Of a stretch of DNA of 64,000 nucleotides, positions 50,260 to 61,320 are shown piece after piece. Source of the DNA: Arsukibacterium ikkense. Its GTDB lineage: Bacteria; Pseudomonadota; Gammaproteobacteria; Enterobacterales; Alteromonadaceae. The stretch's first letter is position 1; every line of letters starts with the position of its first letter. A model generated the notes under the pieces. The model saw nothing but the letters and a program-made list of their open reading frames with translations. It was not told the DNA's origin and ran no database searches. The translations under genes and the position numbers were made by a program. The DNA is taken from NCBI RefSeq assembly GCF_000987775.1, contig NZ_LAHO01000004.1, positions 1-64,000 on the forward strand. The letters run 5' to 3'.

Positions 50260-50646
50260 ATGCAACACTGGATGGAGTGGGCAGTTGCCTTCTTTTTATT
50301 GCTGGGTGGCAGCTTTGTGCTGATTGGCTCTATTGGTTTAGTGCGGATGCCTGACTTTTTTATGCGGTTGCACGGCCCGACCAAGGCCACCACTTTAGGT
50401 ATGGGCGGCATTTTGCTTGGCTCGATTTTCTATTTCAGCTTGTCGCCTGACTCGATCAGCGTGCATGAATTATTGATCACGTTGTTTCTGTTAATTACCG
50501 CGCCGGTCAGTGCCCATATGCTGATTAAAACCGCCTTACATCACCGCTTACAGGCGATAGAGCGTACCCAGGGCGAGCAGGAACTAAAGCGAGGCCAGGC
50601 CCATGCCAGTAAAGAAGGCAATCGCAGCGGCAACACCGATAATTAG
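50260..50646 (+). CDS. mrpG: Na+/H+ antiporter subunit G
   Basis: Last gene of the first operon, 128 residues with three helices and the MrpG signature GSIGLVRMPDFFMRLHGPTKATTLG. The C-terminal tail is hydrophilic. Its TAG stop at 50644-50646 overlaps the TAA stop of the convergent second mrpG (50643-50645 on the other strand), so the two operons have no intergenic space. Confidence 0.93.
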   Translation: MQHWMEWAVAFFLLLGGSFVLIGSIGLVRMPDFFMRLHGPTKATTLGMGGILLGSIFYFSLSPDSISVHELLITLFLLITAPVSAHMLIKTALHHRLQAIERTQGEQELKRGQAHASKEGNRSGNTDN

Positions 50647-51026
50647 CTTTTTTTATCGTCAGCCTCGGGGTCCGGGCTTTTCAGCACATGTGTTTCGGCA
50701 TCGTAACGGCCTTTTAGTGCATCCTTTACGGTGTGCTTCCATAGTGGTACGCCGATAAAGTAGCCGGCACGACCAATTGCATGAGCGGCAATAGGCGAGG
50801 TCAGGGTGGTAAAAGCCATAACCGCTAAGGCTTTTAAGGTGACACTGCTTTCAGTAAAAAACAGCATTACGGCGCACATAATCAGGCCAGCACCCAGCAC
50901 CCCTGACTTAGTGGTGGCATGCATCCGGGTTAATAAGTCTGGCATCCGGAACACCCCAAGCGAAGCAACCAGCATAAAGAAACAGCCTGCCAGTAAAAAC
51001 ATGCTAGCCAGTAGTTCAATTATCAT
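50643..51026 (-). CDS. mrpG: Na+/H+ antiporter subunit G, second operon
   Basis: The 127-residue product from the ATG at 51026 (AGGGAG upstream, inside the mrpF end) has the MrpG signature ASLGVFRMPDLLTRMHATTKSGVLG, similar to but clearly distinct from the first MrpG. It is the last gene of the second Mrp operon and converges on the first, overlapping its stop codon. Confidence 0.93.
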   Translation of the reverse strand: MIIELLASMFLLAGCFFMLVASLGVFRMPDLLTRMHATTKSGVLGAGLIMCAVMLFFTESSVTLKALAVMAFTTLTSPIAAHAIGRAGYFIGVPLWKHTVKDALKGRYDAETHVLKSPDPEADDKKS

Positions 51027-51300
51027 CGCGGTAACTCCCTTTTTCCAGATAACGGGCAAAACCAATAGCGGCCAGAAACGCAGTCAGCGCCAGTACCATA
51101 GTCACATCGATATAGGCGTCTTTGCCACTGCGAATAGCATACAGCCCAATTACGCCAACGGTAATAGAGGCGATGAGTTCCAGTGCCACAACCCGGTCGG
51201 GCAGGGTTGGGCCCTTTAACAAGCGCCACAACGCCAGTAGCAGGGCCAAACTGAGGATGGCAAAACCCATTAACAAAGCGATGTTCATAATATTGTTCAT
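51016..51300 (-). CDS. mrpF: Na+/H+ antiporter subunit F, second operon
   Basis: The 94 residues include LLLALWRLLKGPTLPDRVVALELIAS, the MrpF motif. Its end overlaps mrpG by 11 bases and its start overlaps mrpE by 4. Confidence 0.93.
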   Translation of the reverse strand: MNNIMNIALLMGFAILSLALLLALWRLLKGPTLPDRVVALELIASITVGVIGLYAIRSGKDAYIDVTMVLALTAFLAAIGFARYLEKGSYRDDN

Positions 51301-51770
51301 CTCATCACCCGTAGTATTTTCGTTTCAAGCCGTTTTAATTCACTCAATACATCGTGCTCATTGTAAAGGTACATTACGTGTACATAGAGCACCCGGCGAT
51401 CGGTTGAAACGTCAAGACTCAGCGAGCCGGGCGTTAACGAGATGGCATTCGCCAGCATGGTAATTTCCATATCGGTCTCGGCGCGCAGTGGCATGGCGAT
51501 AACCCCGGGTTTCATCAGGTGCGTTGGGGTCAGTACATCGTAGGCTACTTTTAAATTTGCCATAATCAGCTCTTTGGTAAAAAATACCACAAAACTAATA
51601 AAACGTGGCACTTGCTGCCGGTATTTACGGACATCAGGATGATGTCGAAACACAAAAACCAGTACCAGATAAGACAGGATAAAGCCTGCCAGCAAGCCGC
51701 CACCACTAAAAGTATCAGTCAGGGCAGCCCAGATCATGGCCAGAACCAGGTTAGATAGCAGCAAGTTCAT
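51297..51770 (-). CDS. mrpE: Na+/H+ antiporter subunit E, second operon
   Basis: The 157 residues contain the N-terminal membrane helices and MLANAISLTPGSLSLDVSTD, the MrpE signature (T-P-G-[ST]-x-[ST]). Four-base overlaps with mrpD and mrpF. The N terminus is shorter than in the first operon's MrpE. Confidence 0.92.
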   Translation of the reverse strand: MNLLLSNLVLAMIWAALTDTFSGGGLLAGFILSYLVLVFVFRHHPDVRKYRQQVPRFISFVVFFTKELIMANLKVAYDVLTPTHLMKPGVIAMPLRAETDMEITMLANAISLTPGSLSLDVSTDRRVLYVHVMYLYNEHDVLSELKRLETKILRVMR

Positions 51771-53272
51771 AATGAGTCAGCCCCCAGCACTGCATTGATA
51801 TAAAGTTGTGGGTTCAGTAACTGGGCAGCGGCTTGTTGTGCCAGCTGATAGATAGGTTCAGCAAAAATACCAATGGCGATAGTCATGGCTGCCAGGCTGC
51901 CGGTTATCCAGTATAGCAGGCCGTTGCGTCCCGGCGCCGGAATGGCTGGTGCGGGCTCGGGCACGGCTTTCCAGAACGCTTCGTTCCAGATTTTTATCAT
52001 GGAGTACAGCGTTAACAGGCCAACCAGCAAAGCTATCCCTACCGCCCACCAGGCGTGCACTTCCACACCGGCTTTTATCAGAATAAACTTAGCAAAAAAG
52101 CCCGATAATGGTGGCACGCCGGCCAGTGACAATGCCGGGATTAAAAATAACACAGCCAGACCAGGATGATCTTTGTATAAGCCGCCCAAGCGTTTTAATT
52201 CAAAGCTGCCTCGCAAACGGTAGATAAGGCCCGCCACCAGAAACAGGTTCGCCTTCACAATAATATGGTGCATGATATAAAACACACCGCCAATCAGCGC
52301 CAGCGGCGTATAGAGCGCCAGCCCCAACATCATGTAGCCAATCTGGCTGATAATATGGAAACTTAAGATACGCCGCACTTCAAATTGTGCTGCCGCACCC
52401 AGCACCCCGGTTAGCATGGTGAGCACGGCCATCCACAACAGGATATTGTGGGTAAATTCGACTTCAGCATTAAAGATTAACGTAAATACCCGGTACAAGG
52501 CATAAACGCCGACCTTGGTCAGCAAGCCGGCAAAAATAGCTGATACCGCTACCTGCGGTGTATGGTAAGAGGCAGGTAGCCAGAAAAACAACGGAAAAGC
52601 AGCGGCTTTAATAGAAAAAGCAATCAGGAACAACATGGCCACTACCGTAACCATTCCCTGATCTTCCACCTGAGTCAGGCGCTGGGCAATATCTGCCATA
52701 TTCAGCGAACCCACCAGACCATACAACAAGCCAATGGCTGTTAAGAATAAGGCTGAAGACAGCAGGTTAAGGGTGACATATTTGATGGCCCCTTCCATTT
52801 GCGCGCGCTCACCACCCTGAATCAACAGGGCAAAGGAAGCGACCAGCAATACTTCAAACCAGACATAAAGGTTAAAGATATCACCAGTTAGAAAAGCACC
52901 ATTAACCCCGGCCAGCAGCAAATGCAGTAACGGGTAGTAACCAAAACGTTCAAAGCGTTTGCGTACTGTTTTCAAACTGTACAGCGCGGTAGCAAAGCCG
53001 GTAATCGCAGCCAGCAACACCATAATAGCAGCCAGCAAATCGGCAACCAGGACAATACCAAAAGGCGCCGGCCAGGAACCGACCTCCAGCACCAGTATGC
53101 CCTGCTCGCGACATTGCCACAGCAATGCGCATGCGGCAATTAAAATACTGGCGGTGCCTATGGCTCCAAGCCAACGTTGCACATTGTGGTTATTGAGCAT
53201 GACCAGAGAGACGGCGCCGAACAGTAATGGCAGGATAACGGGTAAAGCAACCAATAACGTTAAATCCATCAA
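51767..53272 (-). CDS. mrpD: Na+/H+ antiporter subunit D, second operon
   Basis: NuoM/N-like subunit of 501 residues. It shows [21 protein letters not shown] with the conserved glutamate, [40 protein letters not shown] and [21 protein letters not shown]. Four-base overlaps with its neighbours. Confidence 0.94.
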   Translation of the reverse strand: MMDLTLLVALPVILPLLFGAVSLVMLNNHNVQRWLGAIGTASILIAACALLWQCREQGILVLEVGSWPAPFGIVLVADLLAAIMVLLAAITGFATALYSLKTVRKRFERFGYYPLLHLLLAGVNGAFLTGDIFNLYVWFEVLLVASFALLIQGGERAQMEGAIKYVTLNLLSSALFLTAIGLLYGLVGSLNMADIAQRLTQVEDQGMVTVVAMLFLIAFSIKAAAFPLFFWLPASYHTPQVAVSAIFAGLLTKVGVYALYRVFTLIFNAEVEFTHNILLWMAVLTMLTGVLGAAAQFEVRRILSFHIISQIGYMMLGLALYTPLALIGGVFYIMHHIIVKANLFLVAGLIYRLRGSFELKRLGGLYKDHPGLAVLFLIPALSLAGVPPLSGFFAKFILIKAGVEVHAWWAVGIALLVGLLTLYSMIKIWNEAFWKAVPEPAPAIPAPGRNGLLYWITGSLAAMTIAIGIFAEPIYQLAQQAAAQLLNPQLYINAVLGADSL

Positions 53273-53613
53273 TCGGTTCCTTTCATTTCGTTCATGTCAT
53301 CAGTTTGCACGACTTCACAGGCGCGATGAATTAACACTACGGCAAACGCCAGCACACCAAAGCCGATAACAATGGCGGTGAGAATTAAGGCTTGTGCTAG
53401 CGGATCAGCAGCGGTGCCGGCAATGACTTGCTGGCCCTCCTCGATTAATGGTGGCACACCACGCTCGAGTCCGGCGGCAGTAAAAATAAGTAAGTTAGCC
53501 GCATTGGACAGCAAGATCAGGCCAATGACCAGTTTGACGACAGAGCGACGTAGCATCATATAAATCGCTGCGGCATACAGGCAGCCGATCAGAATAGCCA
53601 GTAAAGATGTCAT
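53269..53613 (-). CDS. mrpC: Na+/H+ antiporter subunit C, second operon
   Basis: NuoK-like subunit of 114 residues with [26 protein letters not shown] and [25 protein letters not shown]. Overlaps mrpB and mrpD by 4 bases each. Confidence 0.93.
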   Translation of the reverse strand: MTSLLAILIGCLYAAAIYMMLRRSVVKLVIGLILLSNAANLLIFTAAGLERGVPPLIEEGQQVIAGTAADPLAQALILTAIVIGFGVLAFAVVLIHRACEVVQTDDMNEMKGTD

Positions 53614-54050
53614 GAGTGTTCTGCCTCCGCCAGGGTAAAGACCACTGTTAGCACAGTGCCTATTACCCCTAAATACACGCCAATATCAAAAATAAGTGGC
53701 GTGCTAAGCTTTAAACTGCCAAAAATGGGCAGGTCCAGCGTCCACCACTGGGCGGTGAAAAAGTTCTCGCCAACCAGAATGGCCGGTAACGAGGCCCCCG
53801 CTGCCAGCACCAGACCGACTCCGACCAACTGCAACGGATGCACGCGTAAAATTGTGCGCGCTGCCCGGTAGTCTTCAGCAAATAATTTCAGAGCGATGGC
53901 TGCTGCCGCAACCAGCCCGCCAATAAAGCCCCCACCGGGTTCATCATGTCCCCGCAACAATAAAAATAGTGAAAACAAAATTAATAACGGCAGTAACAAG
54001 GTGGCCCCGGTATTAAGGATTAATGAGCGCATATTAAAACGGGGTGTCAT
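53610..54050 (-). CDS. mrpB: Na+/H+ antiporter subunit B, separate form
   Basis: The 146 residues match the MrpB domain that is fused to MrpA in the first operon: [27 protein letters not shown] and [22 protein letters not shown]. As a free-standing gene it makes this a seven-gene (group 1) Mrp operon. Overlaps mrpA and mrpC by 4 bases each. Confidence 0.93.
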   Translation of the reverse strand: MTPRFNMRSLILNTGATLLLPLLILFSLFLLLRGHDEPGGGFIGGLVAAAAIALKLFAEDYRAARTILRVHPLQLVGVGLVLAAGASLPAILVGENFFTAQWWTLDLPIFGSLKLSTPLIFDIGVYLGVIGTVLTVVFTLAEAEHS

Positions 54051-56416
54051 GATTCACCTCCTGTTTTGGCTGACGATTTACGTTGCTTCTGGCCGGCATA
54101 GCGTTTATCGGCGTTAGTTACCGGTAACGCGCCGGTGCGCAGGTGCATCATGGCATAAACTCCGATAGCTACCAGGGCTAACACGAATATTTCTCCTAAG
54201 GTATCCAGGGCCCTGAAATCGACCAGAATTACATTTACCACGTTGCGGCCAAAGCCTTCACTCACACTTTTCTCCAGGAAAAAACCGGAGATCCCTTCCA
54301 TTGAGCGGGCATTGGTGACTAATAAAATAAGTACGGTGATTAAGCCACCAGACAGCAGGGCAATGGTGGCATCGCGCGCCCGGTTAACCCCGGACGACAA
54401 CTTCCTGAACTCCGGCAGGCGGTACAATACCAATACTAATAACAGCACTGTAATGGTTTCTACCAGCACCTGAGTAATACCGACATCCACCGCACTGAAA
54501 AACACATAAATTAACGCCACGCCAAAGCCTAAAGCACCAAGCAGGGCAACGGCAGCTAAAAACGACTTTACGGTCACCGCGGCCAGCGTGGTGACCAGTA
54601 GTAGCAGTACTACAGTAATTTCCTGCAGCCGCAGGCCACTGAAATCGACATTAAGTGCAATGGTATCTAATCGCAACACTGCCCAACCGACTAGCAATAC
54701 CACGGTTGCCAGAGTCGTGATCAGGTAGTGCCGCAGATAACCATTTTGCAGGGTTTTGGTTTGCCAGGCTGAGAAGCTGACCAGGCCTTGCATTAACCGG
54801 TTGTAGCCGTTCTCAGGGCCATATGGGCTGAGCCGTTCCAGCAAAACGGTATGTTCACGCCAGCCTTGCCAGAATCGGTAGAGCAGCAGGCCAAGCGCTA
54901 AACTGCCTAAGCTGAGCATTAAGGGCAGGTTGATGCCGTGCCATAGCACCAGGCTATAACTGACTGGCTGGCCATAGACCGCACTGGCAGCCGCCTGCAA
55001 CAGGTATTGATCGGGTAAAAAGGGCAACACACCACAGAGCAAACCCAGACTGGCCAGTACTACAGGGCCAGCCAGCAGTGCCGGTCCGGGATCATGAGCC
55101 GCTTTAGGGGTGGCAAGGGTTTTGCCAAACCAGGGTTTTAAAGCCAGTAATGCCGCGACCAGTACTACAAAAATATTGGCGGTGACGGTAGCGATAGTCA
55201 GGCCTACTTGCCAGCGCGAGCCACTTAATACCGCCTCCAGCAGCAATTCTTTGCCAACAAAACCGAACAACGGGATCACCCCTGCCAGCGATAATGCTGC
55301 AACCACAGCGGCGATAGTGGTTTTGGGCATTAAACGACGCAGCCCCGCCACATCCCGGAAATCTTTAACGCCCGCTTCGTGGTCCAGAATGCCGGCAATC
55401 ATAAACAAGGCGCCTTTGTATAACGCATGAGCCAGTAAAAAAGTGACCGCAGCCAGCGCGGCCTTTTCGGTACCCAGGCCTAGCAGCATGGTCAGGGTAC
55501 CCAGCGCCATCACAGTGGAATAGGCCAGGACTTTCTTAATGCCGGTGGCCCTGCTGGCCAGAATTATGCCTGTTAGCATGGTCAGCGCACCAATGAAAGT
55601 GAGCGTGAGCAACCAGCTGCTGCTGCCACCCAGAGTAGGATTTAACCGCGCCAGCAAGTAAATGCCGGCTTTTACCATGGTGGCAGAGTGCAGGTAGGCT
55701 GAAACCGGCGTCGGCGCTGCCATCGCATTGGGTAGCCAGAAATGAAAGGGGGTTTGTGCGGATTTGGTAAAGGCGCCTAATAAAATTAAACTGAGCATTG
55801 GCAGATACAGGCTGTGCTCTGTAAGGCTTGGCCCTGCCAGAATTTCACTGAGTTCAAAACTGCCGGCAGCCATACCTAACATAATAAAGCCTGTCATTAA
55901 TGCCAGGCCTCCAAACACCGTAACCATTAACCCCTGATGCGCCTTTTTGCGTGAGTCAGCATCTTCATGGTTAAAACCGATCAGCATAAAAGAGCTGACG
56001 GTGGTCAACTCCCAGAAAACAAACAACGAAATGAGGTTATCAGACAGCACCAGACCGAGCATGGAGCCCATAAAACCAAGTAAAAACAGAAAGAACCGTC
56101 CCAATGCCGGGTGCCCTTCCAGATAACGGCCAGCATAAGCCAGGATAAAGAAGCCGATACCGCTGATTAACAACGCAAATAACAATGACAGGCCATCGAC
56201 CAGAAAGCTAAATTGTATGGCCATACCAGGAAACCATTGATAAGCATGGCGAAGGGTTTCGCCGCTACTGATTTGCGGAATGAGACTGGCAAAATAGACA
56301 AATATAGTGGCAGGTAACAACGCCAGCAACCAACCGGTTTGGCGACCGATAAGTCGATGCAGCCATGGGGCGAAACCAGCAACAACAAAACATGACAGCA
56401 CCGCTATCATTACCAT
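54047..56416 (-). CDS. mrpA: Na+/H+ antiporter subunit A, second operon
   Basis: Large NuoL-like subunit of 789 residues, lacking the complete MrpB domain of its 931-residue counterpart. It contains [20 protein letters not shown] with the functional glutamate, [61 protein letters not shown] and [23 protein letters not shown] lies 6 bases before the ATG. First gene of mrpABCDEFG, transcribed toward the other Mrp operon. A bulged hairpin at 56491-56520 lies in its leader or promoter. Confidence 0.94.
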   Translation of the reverse strand: MVMIAVLSCFVVAGFAPWLHRLIGRQTGWLLALLPATIFVYFASLIPQISSGETLRHAYQWFPGMAIQFSFLVDGLSLLFALLISGIGFFILAYAGRYLEGHPALGRFFLFLLGFMGSMLGLVLSDNLISLFVFWELTTVSSFMLIGFNHEDADSRKKAHQGLMVTVFGGLALMTGFIMLGMAAGSFELSEILAGPSLTEHSLYLPMLSLILLGAFTKSAQTPFHFWLPNAMAAPTPVSAYLHSATMVKAGIYLLARLNPTLGGSSSWLLTLTFIGALTMLTGIILASRATGIKKVLAYSTVMALGTLTMLLGLGTEKAALAAVTFLLAHALYKGALFMIAGILDHEAGVKDFRDVAGLRRLMPKTTIAAVVAALSLAGVIPLFGFVGKELLLEAVLSGSRWQVGLTIATVTANIFVVLVAALLALKPWFGKTLATPKAAHDPGPALLAGPVVLASLGLLCGVLPFLPDQYLLQAAASAVYGQPVSYSLVLWHGINLPLMLSLGSLALGLLLYRFWQGWREHTVLLERLSPYGPENGYNRLMQGLVSFSAWQTKTLQNGYLRHYLITTLATVVLLVGWAVLRLDTIALNVDFSGLRLQEITVVLLLLVTTLAAVTVKSFLAAVALLGALGFGVALIYVFFSAVDVGITQVLVETITVLLLVLVLYRLPEFRKLSSGVNRARDATIALLSGGLITVLILLVTNARSMEGISGFFLEKSVSEGFGRNVVNVILVDFRALDTLGEIFVLALVAIGVYAMMHLRTGALPVTNADKRYAGQKQRKSSAKTGGES

Positions 56417-56649
56417 GAGCGTCTCCTAACGATGACAAGCTAACGTTTAATGATTTAACCCACCTGCTGGCAAAGTGGTGCACTAAGGAGCATTGCAGTT
56501 CTCAGTTGTGCTGAGCAATGCAAACCTCTAATTCTCCGACAAAAAATAGTTGTGAACAGCGTGTACACTAGCAGATTATAGCTGAAAAATAAACTTAATC
56601 ACGGCGGGTTGCCGGCTTATTGCGCACAGTAATACCGGGGAAGGGGGGG
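56417..56649. promoter_or_regulatory. mrpA upstream region with a bulged hairpin
   Basis: Between the second mrpA start and the ptsO stop. The sequence at 56491-56520 folds as CATTG-bulge-CTCAG-TTGTG-CTGAG-CAATG (two 5-base stems). On the minus strand it is upstream of mrpA and could be part of a leader; it is also where ptsO transcription would run in. No T-run follows, so I do not call it a terminator. Confidence 0.4.
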
Positions 56650-56925
56650 TTAGCTTTCATCAAAACCATTATTGATAAGGGTAGTCACTGCGGCCAGTGC
56701 AGCGGCGGCATCAGGTCCCTGAGCCGTAACTTCCAACGTTTTTCCTTTGCTGCTGGCCAGCATTAACAACGCCAGTACACTGGACGCATCAGCGGCTTTG
56801 CCCTCTTGTACCAATTCAATTTGTGCCGAAAACTGCTGGCATAGCACCGCCAGCTTAGTGGCGGCCCGGGCATGGAGTCCCAACGGGTTGACAATGGTAA
56901 CGGTATTGCTGAGTTTAGTGGCCAT
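56650..56925 (-). CDS. ptsO: Nitrogen PTS phosphocarrier NPr
   Basis: HPr-like protein that relays phosphate from EI-Ntr to EIIA-Ntr. The 91 residues from the ATG at 56925 include the phosphorylation site NPLGLHARAATK (H18) and the DASSVLALLMLAS helix. It overlaps rapZ by 11 bases and ends the rpoN-hpf-ptsN-rapZ-ptsO group, as in E. coli. A longer frame upstream lies within rapZ and is not homologous. Confidence 0.95.
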   Translation of the reverse strand: MATKLSNTVTIVNPLGLHARAATKLAVLCQQFSAQIELVQEGKAADASSVLALLMLASSKGKTLEVTAQGPDAAAALAAVTTLINNGFDES

Positions 56926-57772
56926 GGTGACGCACCAGCTCGCGGTGACGAATTTGCACATCTTCCCGTTGGCTGCGATAGCTTTCAGCCAGGCTCTCGG
57001 TAATATACACCGAACGATGCTGGCCACCGGTACAACCAATAGCAATAGTAAGATAACTGCGGCTGTTGCGCTCCAGATGCGGTAACCAGCTGCTGATAAA
57101 ACTGTTAATTTGCCAGATATACTTAGCAACCACAGCTTGTGAGGCCAGATAATCTTTTACCGGTTGATCGAGCCCGGTCAGGGGTTTTAACTCTGGCTCC
57201 CAGTGCGGATTAGGTAAAAAACGGGCATCAAACACAAAATCTGCATCTTTGGGTATACCATATTTAAAACCGAACGACTCAAACAGTATGACCAACCGGC
57301 CGGTCTTCTGGCCAAGGATCCGCTCGCGCAACTGCTCTGCTAACTGATGAACATTGAGCTCTGTGGTATCGATGTATAAGTCAGCGCGACTGGAAATCGG
57401 ATCGAGCAGCTGTTGCTCGCGGGAAATGGCCTCATCCAGTGACATGGCCTGATGCGATAACGGGTGTAGCCGGCGGGTTTCACTAAAGCGCTTAATTAAG
57501 CTGGCATGATCGGCATCAAGGTATAAAATAGTTAAATCAAGCTTGCGTGGCAAATAGGACAAAATATCAGCCAGTTCGTCGGGGTCTTGTGGCAGGTTGC
57601 GCACATCGATGCTGACGGCGACCCTTTCATATTGGCCCATCACCGTCGTTGCCAGCGTCGGTAGCAGGTTCACCGGAATATTATCGACACAGTAATAGCC
57701 TAAATCTTCCAATACTCTCAGGGCTACTGATTTACCCGAACCGGAACGTCCACTGACCACCAGAAGTTTCAT
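56915..57772 (-). CDS. rapZ: RNase adapter protein RapZ
   Basis: In E. coli RapZ binds glucosamine-6-phosphate and directs RNase E to the small RNA GlmZ. The 285 residues have Walker A GRSGSGKSVAL (8-18), VSIDVRNLP, RFSETRRLHPLS, VLFESFGFKYGIPKDADFVFD and the C-terminal TIAIGCTGGQHRSVYI. It overlaps ptsN by 4 bases. I cannot see a GlmY/GlmZ small RNA in the window. Confidence 0.96.
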   Translation of the reverse strand: MKLLVVSGRSGSGKSVALRVLEDLGYYCVDNIPVNLLPTLATTVMGQYERVAVSIDVRNLPQDPDELADILSYLPRKLDLTILYLDADHASLIKRFSETRRLHPLSHQAMSLDEAISREQQLLDPISSRADLYIDTTELNVHQLAEQLRERILGQKTGRLVILFESFGFKYGIPKDADFVFDARFLPNPHWEPELKPLTGLDQPVKDYLASQAVVAKYIWQINSFISSWLPHLERNSRSYLTIAIGCTGGQHRSVYITESLAESYRSQREDVQIRHRELVRHHGH

Positions 57773-58242
57773 GATACGTTCGTCGCCTCACTGGCATTAA
57801 TAATTAGCTCATAGAGTTGCTGATCTGACTCGGCATGGCGTATTTTGCGGGTAAGGTCTTTCTGACTAAGTAAACGTGCGATACCCGCTAGTGTGGTTAA
57901 ATGCGCCTGGCACTGCTCTTCAGGGATAAGGATTGCACAAAAAATGTCTACCGCCTGATTATCGATGGCATCAAAAGCGATGGCATTTTGGGTAACCACA
58001 AACACTAAGATTGGCTGGGTAACCGTTTTCAGTTTGCCATGCGGGATGGCAATGCCGCCGCCAATGCCGGTGGAACCGAGCTTTTCCCGGGCCATCAATG
58101 CTTCCAGAATGGTATACTCACTCATTTCAGGTAAGCGCTGATGAGCCAGCTCGGCAATATATTCCAGAACGCGTTTCTTACTGTTAAAAAGAACTGCACT
58201 CTTGGTGCAGTTCTCGGCCAGCATAGTGCTTAAAGTAATCAT
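57769..58242 (-). CDS. ptsN: Nitrogen PTS enzyme IIA-Ntr
   Basis: Regulatory phosphoprotein affecting K+ and nitrogen metabolism. The 157 residues show the fold and the phosphorylated histidine in GIAIPHGKL (H68), with the preceding GSTGIGGG. Downstream of hpf by 7 bases, upstream of and overlapping rapZ. Confidence 0.96.
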   Translation of the reverse strand: MITLSTMLAENCTKSAVLFNSKKRVLEYIAELAHQRLPEMSEYTILEALMAREKLGSTGIGGGIAIPHGKLKTVTQPILVFVVTQNAIAFDAIDNQAVDIFCAILIPEEQCQAHLTTLAGIARLLSQKDLTRKIRHAESDQQLYELIINASEATNVS

Positions 58243-58249
58243 AATTAAG

Positions 58250-58537
58250 TTAGTGTCGGGCTATTTTTTCTTTATGTTTAATAACTTGCCTATCGAGCTT
58301 ATCAATTAACTGATCGATGGCCGCATACATATTTTCATCTTCTGACGCCGCAAATACCTCGCCACCGTTTAAATGCAGCTTGGCTTCAGCAATCTGCTTT
58401 AATTTTTCCACGTTTAGGATGACATGTACATTGTTAATATGATCAAAGTGACGCTCCAGCTTGGCGAATTTATTGTCTACGTATTCTTTTAATGCAGTGG
58501 TGATTTCTACATGACGACCAGTTAAGTTGATTTGCAT
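58250..58537 (-). CDS. hpf: Ribosome hibernation promoting factor (short HPF)
   Basis: Stabilises inactive ribosomes in stationary phase. The 95 residues begin MQINLTGRHVEITTALKEYVDNKFAKLERH and end DKLDRQVIKHKEKI, the short-form HPF/YhbH. It lies 26 bases after rpoN, as in E. coli, with AAGGAAAA upstream of the ATG. Confidence 0.96.
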   Translation of the reverse strand: MQINLTGRHVEITTALKEYVDNKFAKLERHFDHINNVHVILNVEKLKQIAEAKLHLNGGEVFAASEDENMYAAIDQLIDKLDRQVIKHKEKIARH

Positions 58538-58563
58538 AGACGTTTTCCTTCTGTTTTGCTGAC

Positions 58564-60060
58564 CTAAACCAAGGTCTTGCGTTGATTCGATGGTGGAATG
58601 AACAAGGCCTCGCGGTATTTGGCGATGGTGCGCCGTGCAACGTTAATTCCTTGCTCTGATAAAATATCTGCCATCTTGCTGTCACTTAGTGGTTTAGCTG
58701 GGTTTTCAGCCGCCACCAGTTTTTTAATAAAGGCGCGAATCGCTGTTGATGAACATTCACCTCCACTCTCTGTACTGACATGACTGGAAAAAAAGAATTT
58801 CAGCTCAAATATGCCCCTTGGGGAATGCATAAATTTCTGGGTGGTTACCCTGGAAATGGTAGATTCGTGCATGCCTACCATTTCTGCTACGTCATTCAGT
58901 ACCATTGGTTTCATCGCTTCTTCACCATGTTCAAAAAAAGCTTGTTGCTGCTGTACTATACAGTTAGCAACCTTGAGTAAGGTGTCGTTGCGGCTTTCCA
59001 GGCTTTTTAAAAACCATTTTGCCTCCTGCAGGTGTGACCGAATAAACTGAGTATCAGCGGTATTTTTAGCGGTACGGGACATGGCCGCATATTGCTGATT
59101 AATTCTTACTTTGGGCATGGCATCCGGGTTTAGTTCAACCTGCCAGCGGCCTTTTACTTTATTTACTGACACATCCGGGATGACGTACTGCTGTTCCTGT
59201 CTAATCACATCAGCACCCGGTCTGGGGTTTAAACTGAGGATCAGCCGCATCACTTCCCGCAGTTCATCCTCTTTCAGTCTAGTCACCCGCATTAAAGAAC
59301 GAAAGTCCCGATTGGCTAAAAAGTCGGTATGTTCTTTAATAACATATTGCGCCTGCTGCAAAAACGGCGTTTTTGGGTCAAATTGGCGTAACTGCACTAA
59401 TAAACATTCTGAGATAGTGCGGGCACCTACGCCGACCGGGTCAAATAACTGAACTCGTTTAATAACGGCTTCAACTTCATCTGCTTCCACGTCTGGCAGA
59501 CCAAGTGACTCGAGGATCTCTGGCACGTCTATGGTTAACAAACCGCTTTCATCAATCGCTTCAATAATAATTTCGGCAATGGCTAAATCAGTTTCCGAAA
59601 AGGGGGTTAACTGCATTTGCCAGCGCAGATAGTCTTGCAGGGTTTCGCTGGTTTCACCCTGAAACGCCATATCTTCATCAGGTGGGGAGCCAGCGCTAAC
59701 CGGTGCGGCGCTAATCAGGTCGTCCCAGTTATTATCCAGCGGCAAGTCGTCCTGCAGGTTTTGTTCGGCCATCGACTCGCTGGTGTCGCGTTCGGCGATT
59801 TCAGTCAGGTTATCCTGAGCAACGTCGTTACTCTCGTCGGTAGCAGAACGGGTATCGTTGTCATTGACGTCGCTGCTATCCGGGTCGGCAGAGAAGCTTT
59901 CAAATTCGTCTTCACTTTCTAACAGCGGGTTGGCATCCAGTGCCTCCTGAATTTCCTGCTGCAATTCAATGGTAGACAATTGCAGCAAGCGGATGGCTTG
60001 CTGCAATTGGGGTGTCATTGTAAGTTGCTGACCAAGCCGAAGTTGTAAAGAGGGTTTCAT
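58564..60060 (-). CDS. rpoN: RNA polymerase sigma-54 factor
   Basis: Alternative sigma factor for nitrogen, motility and pilus genes. The 498 residues start with the glutamine- and leucine-rich activator-binding region ([20 protein letters not shown]), then an acidic region II, the core-binding domain, the helix-turn-helix ([20 protein letters not shown]) and the RpoN box [12 protein letters not shown] near the C terminus. Located between lptB and hpf, the standard order. Confidence 0.97.
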   Translation of the reverse strand: MKPSLQLRLGQQLTMTPQLQQAIRLLQLSTIELQQEIQEALDANPLLESEDEFESFSADPDSSDVNDNDTRSATDESNDVAQDNLTEIAERDTSESMAEQNLQDDLPLDNNWDDLISAAPVSAGSPPDEDMAFQGETSETLQDYLRWQMQLTPFSETDLAIAEIIIEAIDESGLLTIDVPEILESLGLPDVEADEVEAVIKRVQLFDPVGVGARTISECLLVQLRQFDPKTPFLQQAQYVIKEHTDFLANRDFRSLMRVTRLKEDELREVMRLILSLNPRPGADVIRQEQQYVIPDVSVNKVKGRWQVELNPDAMPKVRINQQYAAMSRTAKNTADTQFIRSHLQEAKWFLKSLESRNDTLLKVANCIVQQQQAFFEHGEEAMKPMVLNDVAEMVGMHESTISRVTTQKFMHSPRGIFELKFFFSSHVSTESGGECSSTAIRAFIKKLVAAENPAKPLSDSKMADILSEQGINVARRTIAKYREALFIPPSNQRKTLV

Positions 60061-60106
60061 TTACGTCTTTTTCTCTCCTGAAGCAGGCGTTTATGGTTTC
60101 TGTTAA

Positions 60107-60829
60107 CTATAGCCTGAATTGCTCGCCAAGGTATACATCCCGAACCTGCTGATTCACTAATACTTCCTGCGGTGGACCTGCAGCAATTAACTCACCATGG
60201 CTGACTATGTAAGCCATTTCACAAACATCCAGCGTTTCCCTGACATTATGGTCGGTGATCAGTACACCAATACCACGCTGGCCTAAGTGTTGAATGATCT
60301 TTTTTATATCCAGCACTGAAATGGGGTCGACCCCGGCGAACGGCTCGTCCAGCAGAATAAACGCCGGGTTAGCCGCTAACGCCCGGGCAATTTCCACCCG
60401 CCGGCGTTCACCCCCTGACAAGCTCATACCAAGGCTGTTTTTGATATGGCCAATGTGAAACTCTTCCAGCAAATCGTCTGCTAACTCTTCCCGTTTAGCG
60501 CGGCTTAGCTCTTTACGGGTCTGTAAGATGGCCAGCAGGTTGTCGTAAACGGTCAGTTTGCGGAATATGGAGCTTTCCTGTGGCAAATAGCCAATACCTG
60601 CACGGGCACGGGCGTGAATGGGATCAAAGGTAATATCCTGTTCGTTCAGGGTAATTTGACCCTTATCAGAGGGCACCAGGCCCACTATCATATAAAATGT
60701 CGTGGTTTTGCCAGCCCCGTTTGGGCCGAGCAGGCCGACTATCTGGCCGGCATTGACTTCCAGGCTGACATCTTTAACTACCTGCCGGCCTTTGTAGCTT
60801 TTGGCCAGATGCGCTACCACTAACTTCAT
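60107..60829 (-). CDS. lptB: Lipopolysaccharide export ATPase LptB
   Basis: ATPase of the LptB2FG exporter. The 240 residues have Walker [10 protein letters not shown] (about 35-43), the Q-loop GYLPQES, signature [15 protein letters not shown], Walker B FILLDEP and the switch histidine in [11 protein letters not shown]. It starts inside the lptA stop (ATGA) and precedes rpoN by 46 bases. Confidence 0.97.
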   Translation of the reverse strand: MKLVVAHLAKSYKGRQVVKDVSLEVNAGQIVGLLGPNGAGKTTTFYMIVGLVPSDKGQITLNEQDITFDPIHARARAGIGYLPQESSIFRKLTVYDNLLAILQTRKELSRAKREELADDLLEEFHIGHIKNSLGMSLSGGERRRVEIARALAANPAFILLDEPFAGVDPISVLDIKKIIQHLGQRGIGVLITDHNVRETLDVCEMAYIVSHGELIAAGPPQEVLVNQQVRDVYLGEQFRL

Positions 60830-61320
60830 GGGTTTTCCTTGTTCTCCGGGGTGAAAATGGTGGTTACCCGTTTTTGCTGTTCACCACTTTCAGCGCTGAT
60901 TTGCTGGCTCTCGAGATTATATCTGATCACAGCGGCCTGTACCTGACTACCACTTTGGCTCAGTTGTGCATTGCCACTTAAGGTTAGGGTGCGGCTGGCC
61001 AGATCATAACGAATTTCGGCGGCATTGGCGGTTACCGGTATGTCGCCATCCAGTAGCTGGCTGTAGCGAACGGGATTACCTGTGGTGATAAATACCTCGT
61101 TGCCTTTACCTGCAGTAGCATTAATTTCTAAACGATCGGCTTTGATAGTTAAGCTGCCCTGGCGAATTTCAACATTCTGAGTGTACACCGAGATATTTTC
61201 TTTGATCGAGGTTTCATTATTGTCTGAGGTAATCGCAATAGGCTGGCTGTAATCCGGATTGCTTGCATAACTGTTTGCCGATAGCAGAGCGGTCAGTAAA
61301 AAAAATTTAATTCTGTTCAT
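60826..61320 (-). CDS. lptA: Periplasmic LPS transport protein LptA
   Basis: Forms the periplasmic bridge of the Lpt machine. The 164 residues have a signal peptide ([19 protein letters not shown]) and an OstA-like beta-jellyroll with [29 protein letters not shown] and [20 protein letters not shown]. Overlaps lptC by 14 bases and lptB by 4. Confidence 0.94.
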   Translation of the reverse strand: MNRIKFFLLTALLSANSYASNPDYSQPIAITSDNNETSIKENISVYTQNVEIRQGSLTIKADRLEINATAGKGNEVFITTGNPVRYSQLLDGDIPVTANAAEIRYDLASRTLTLSGNAQLSQSGSQVQAAVIRYNLESQQISAESGEQQKRVTTIFTPENKENP

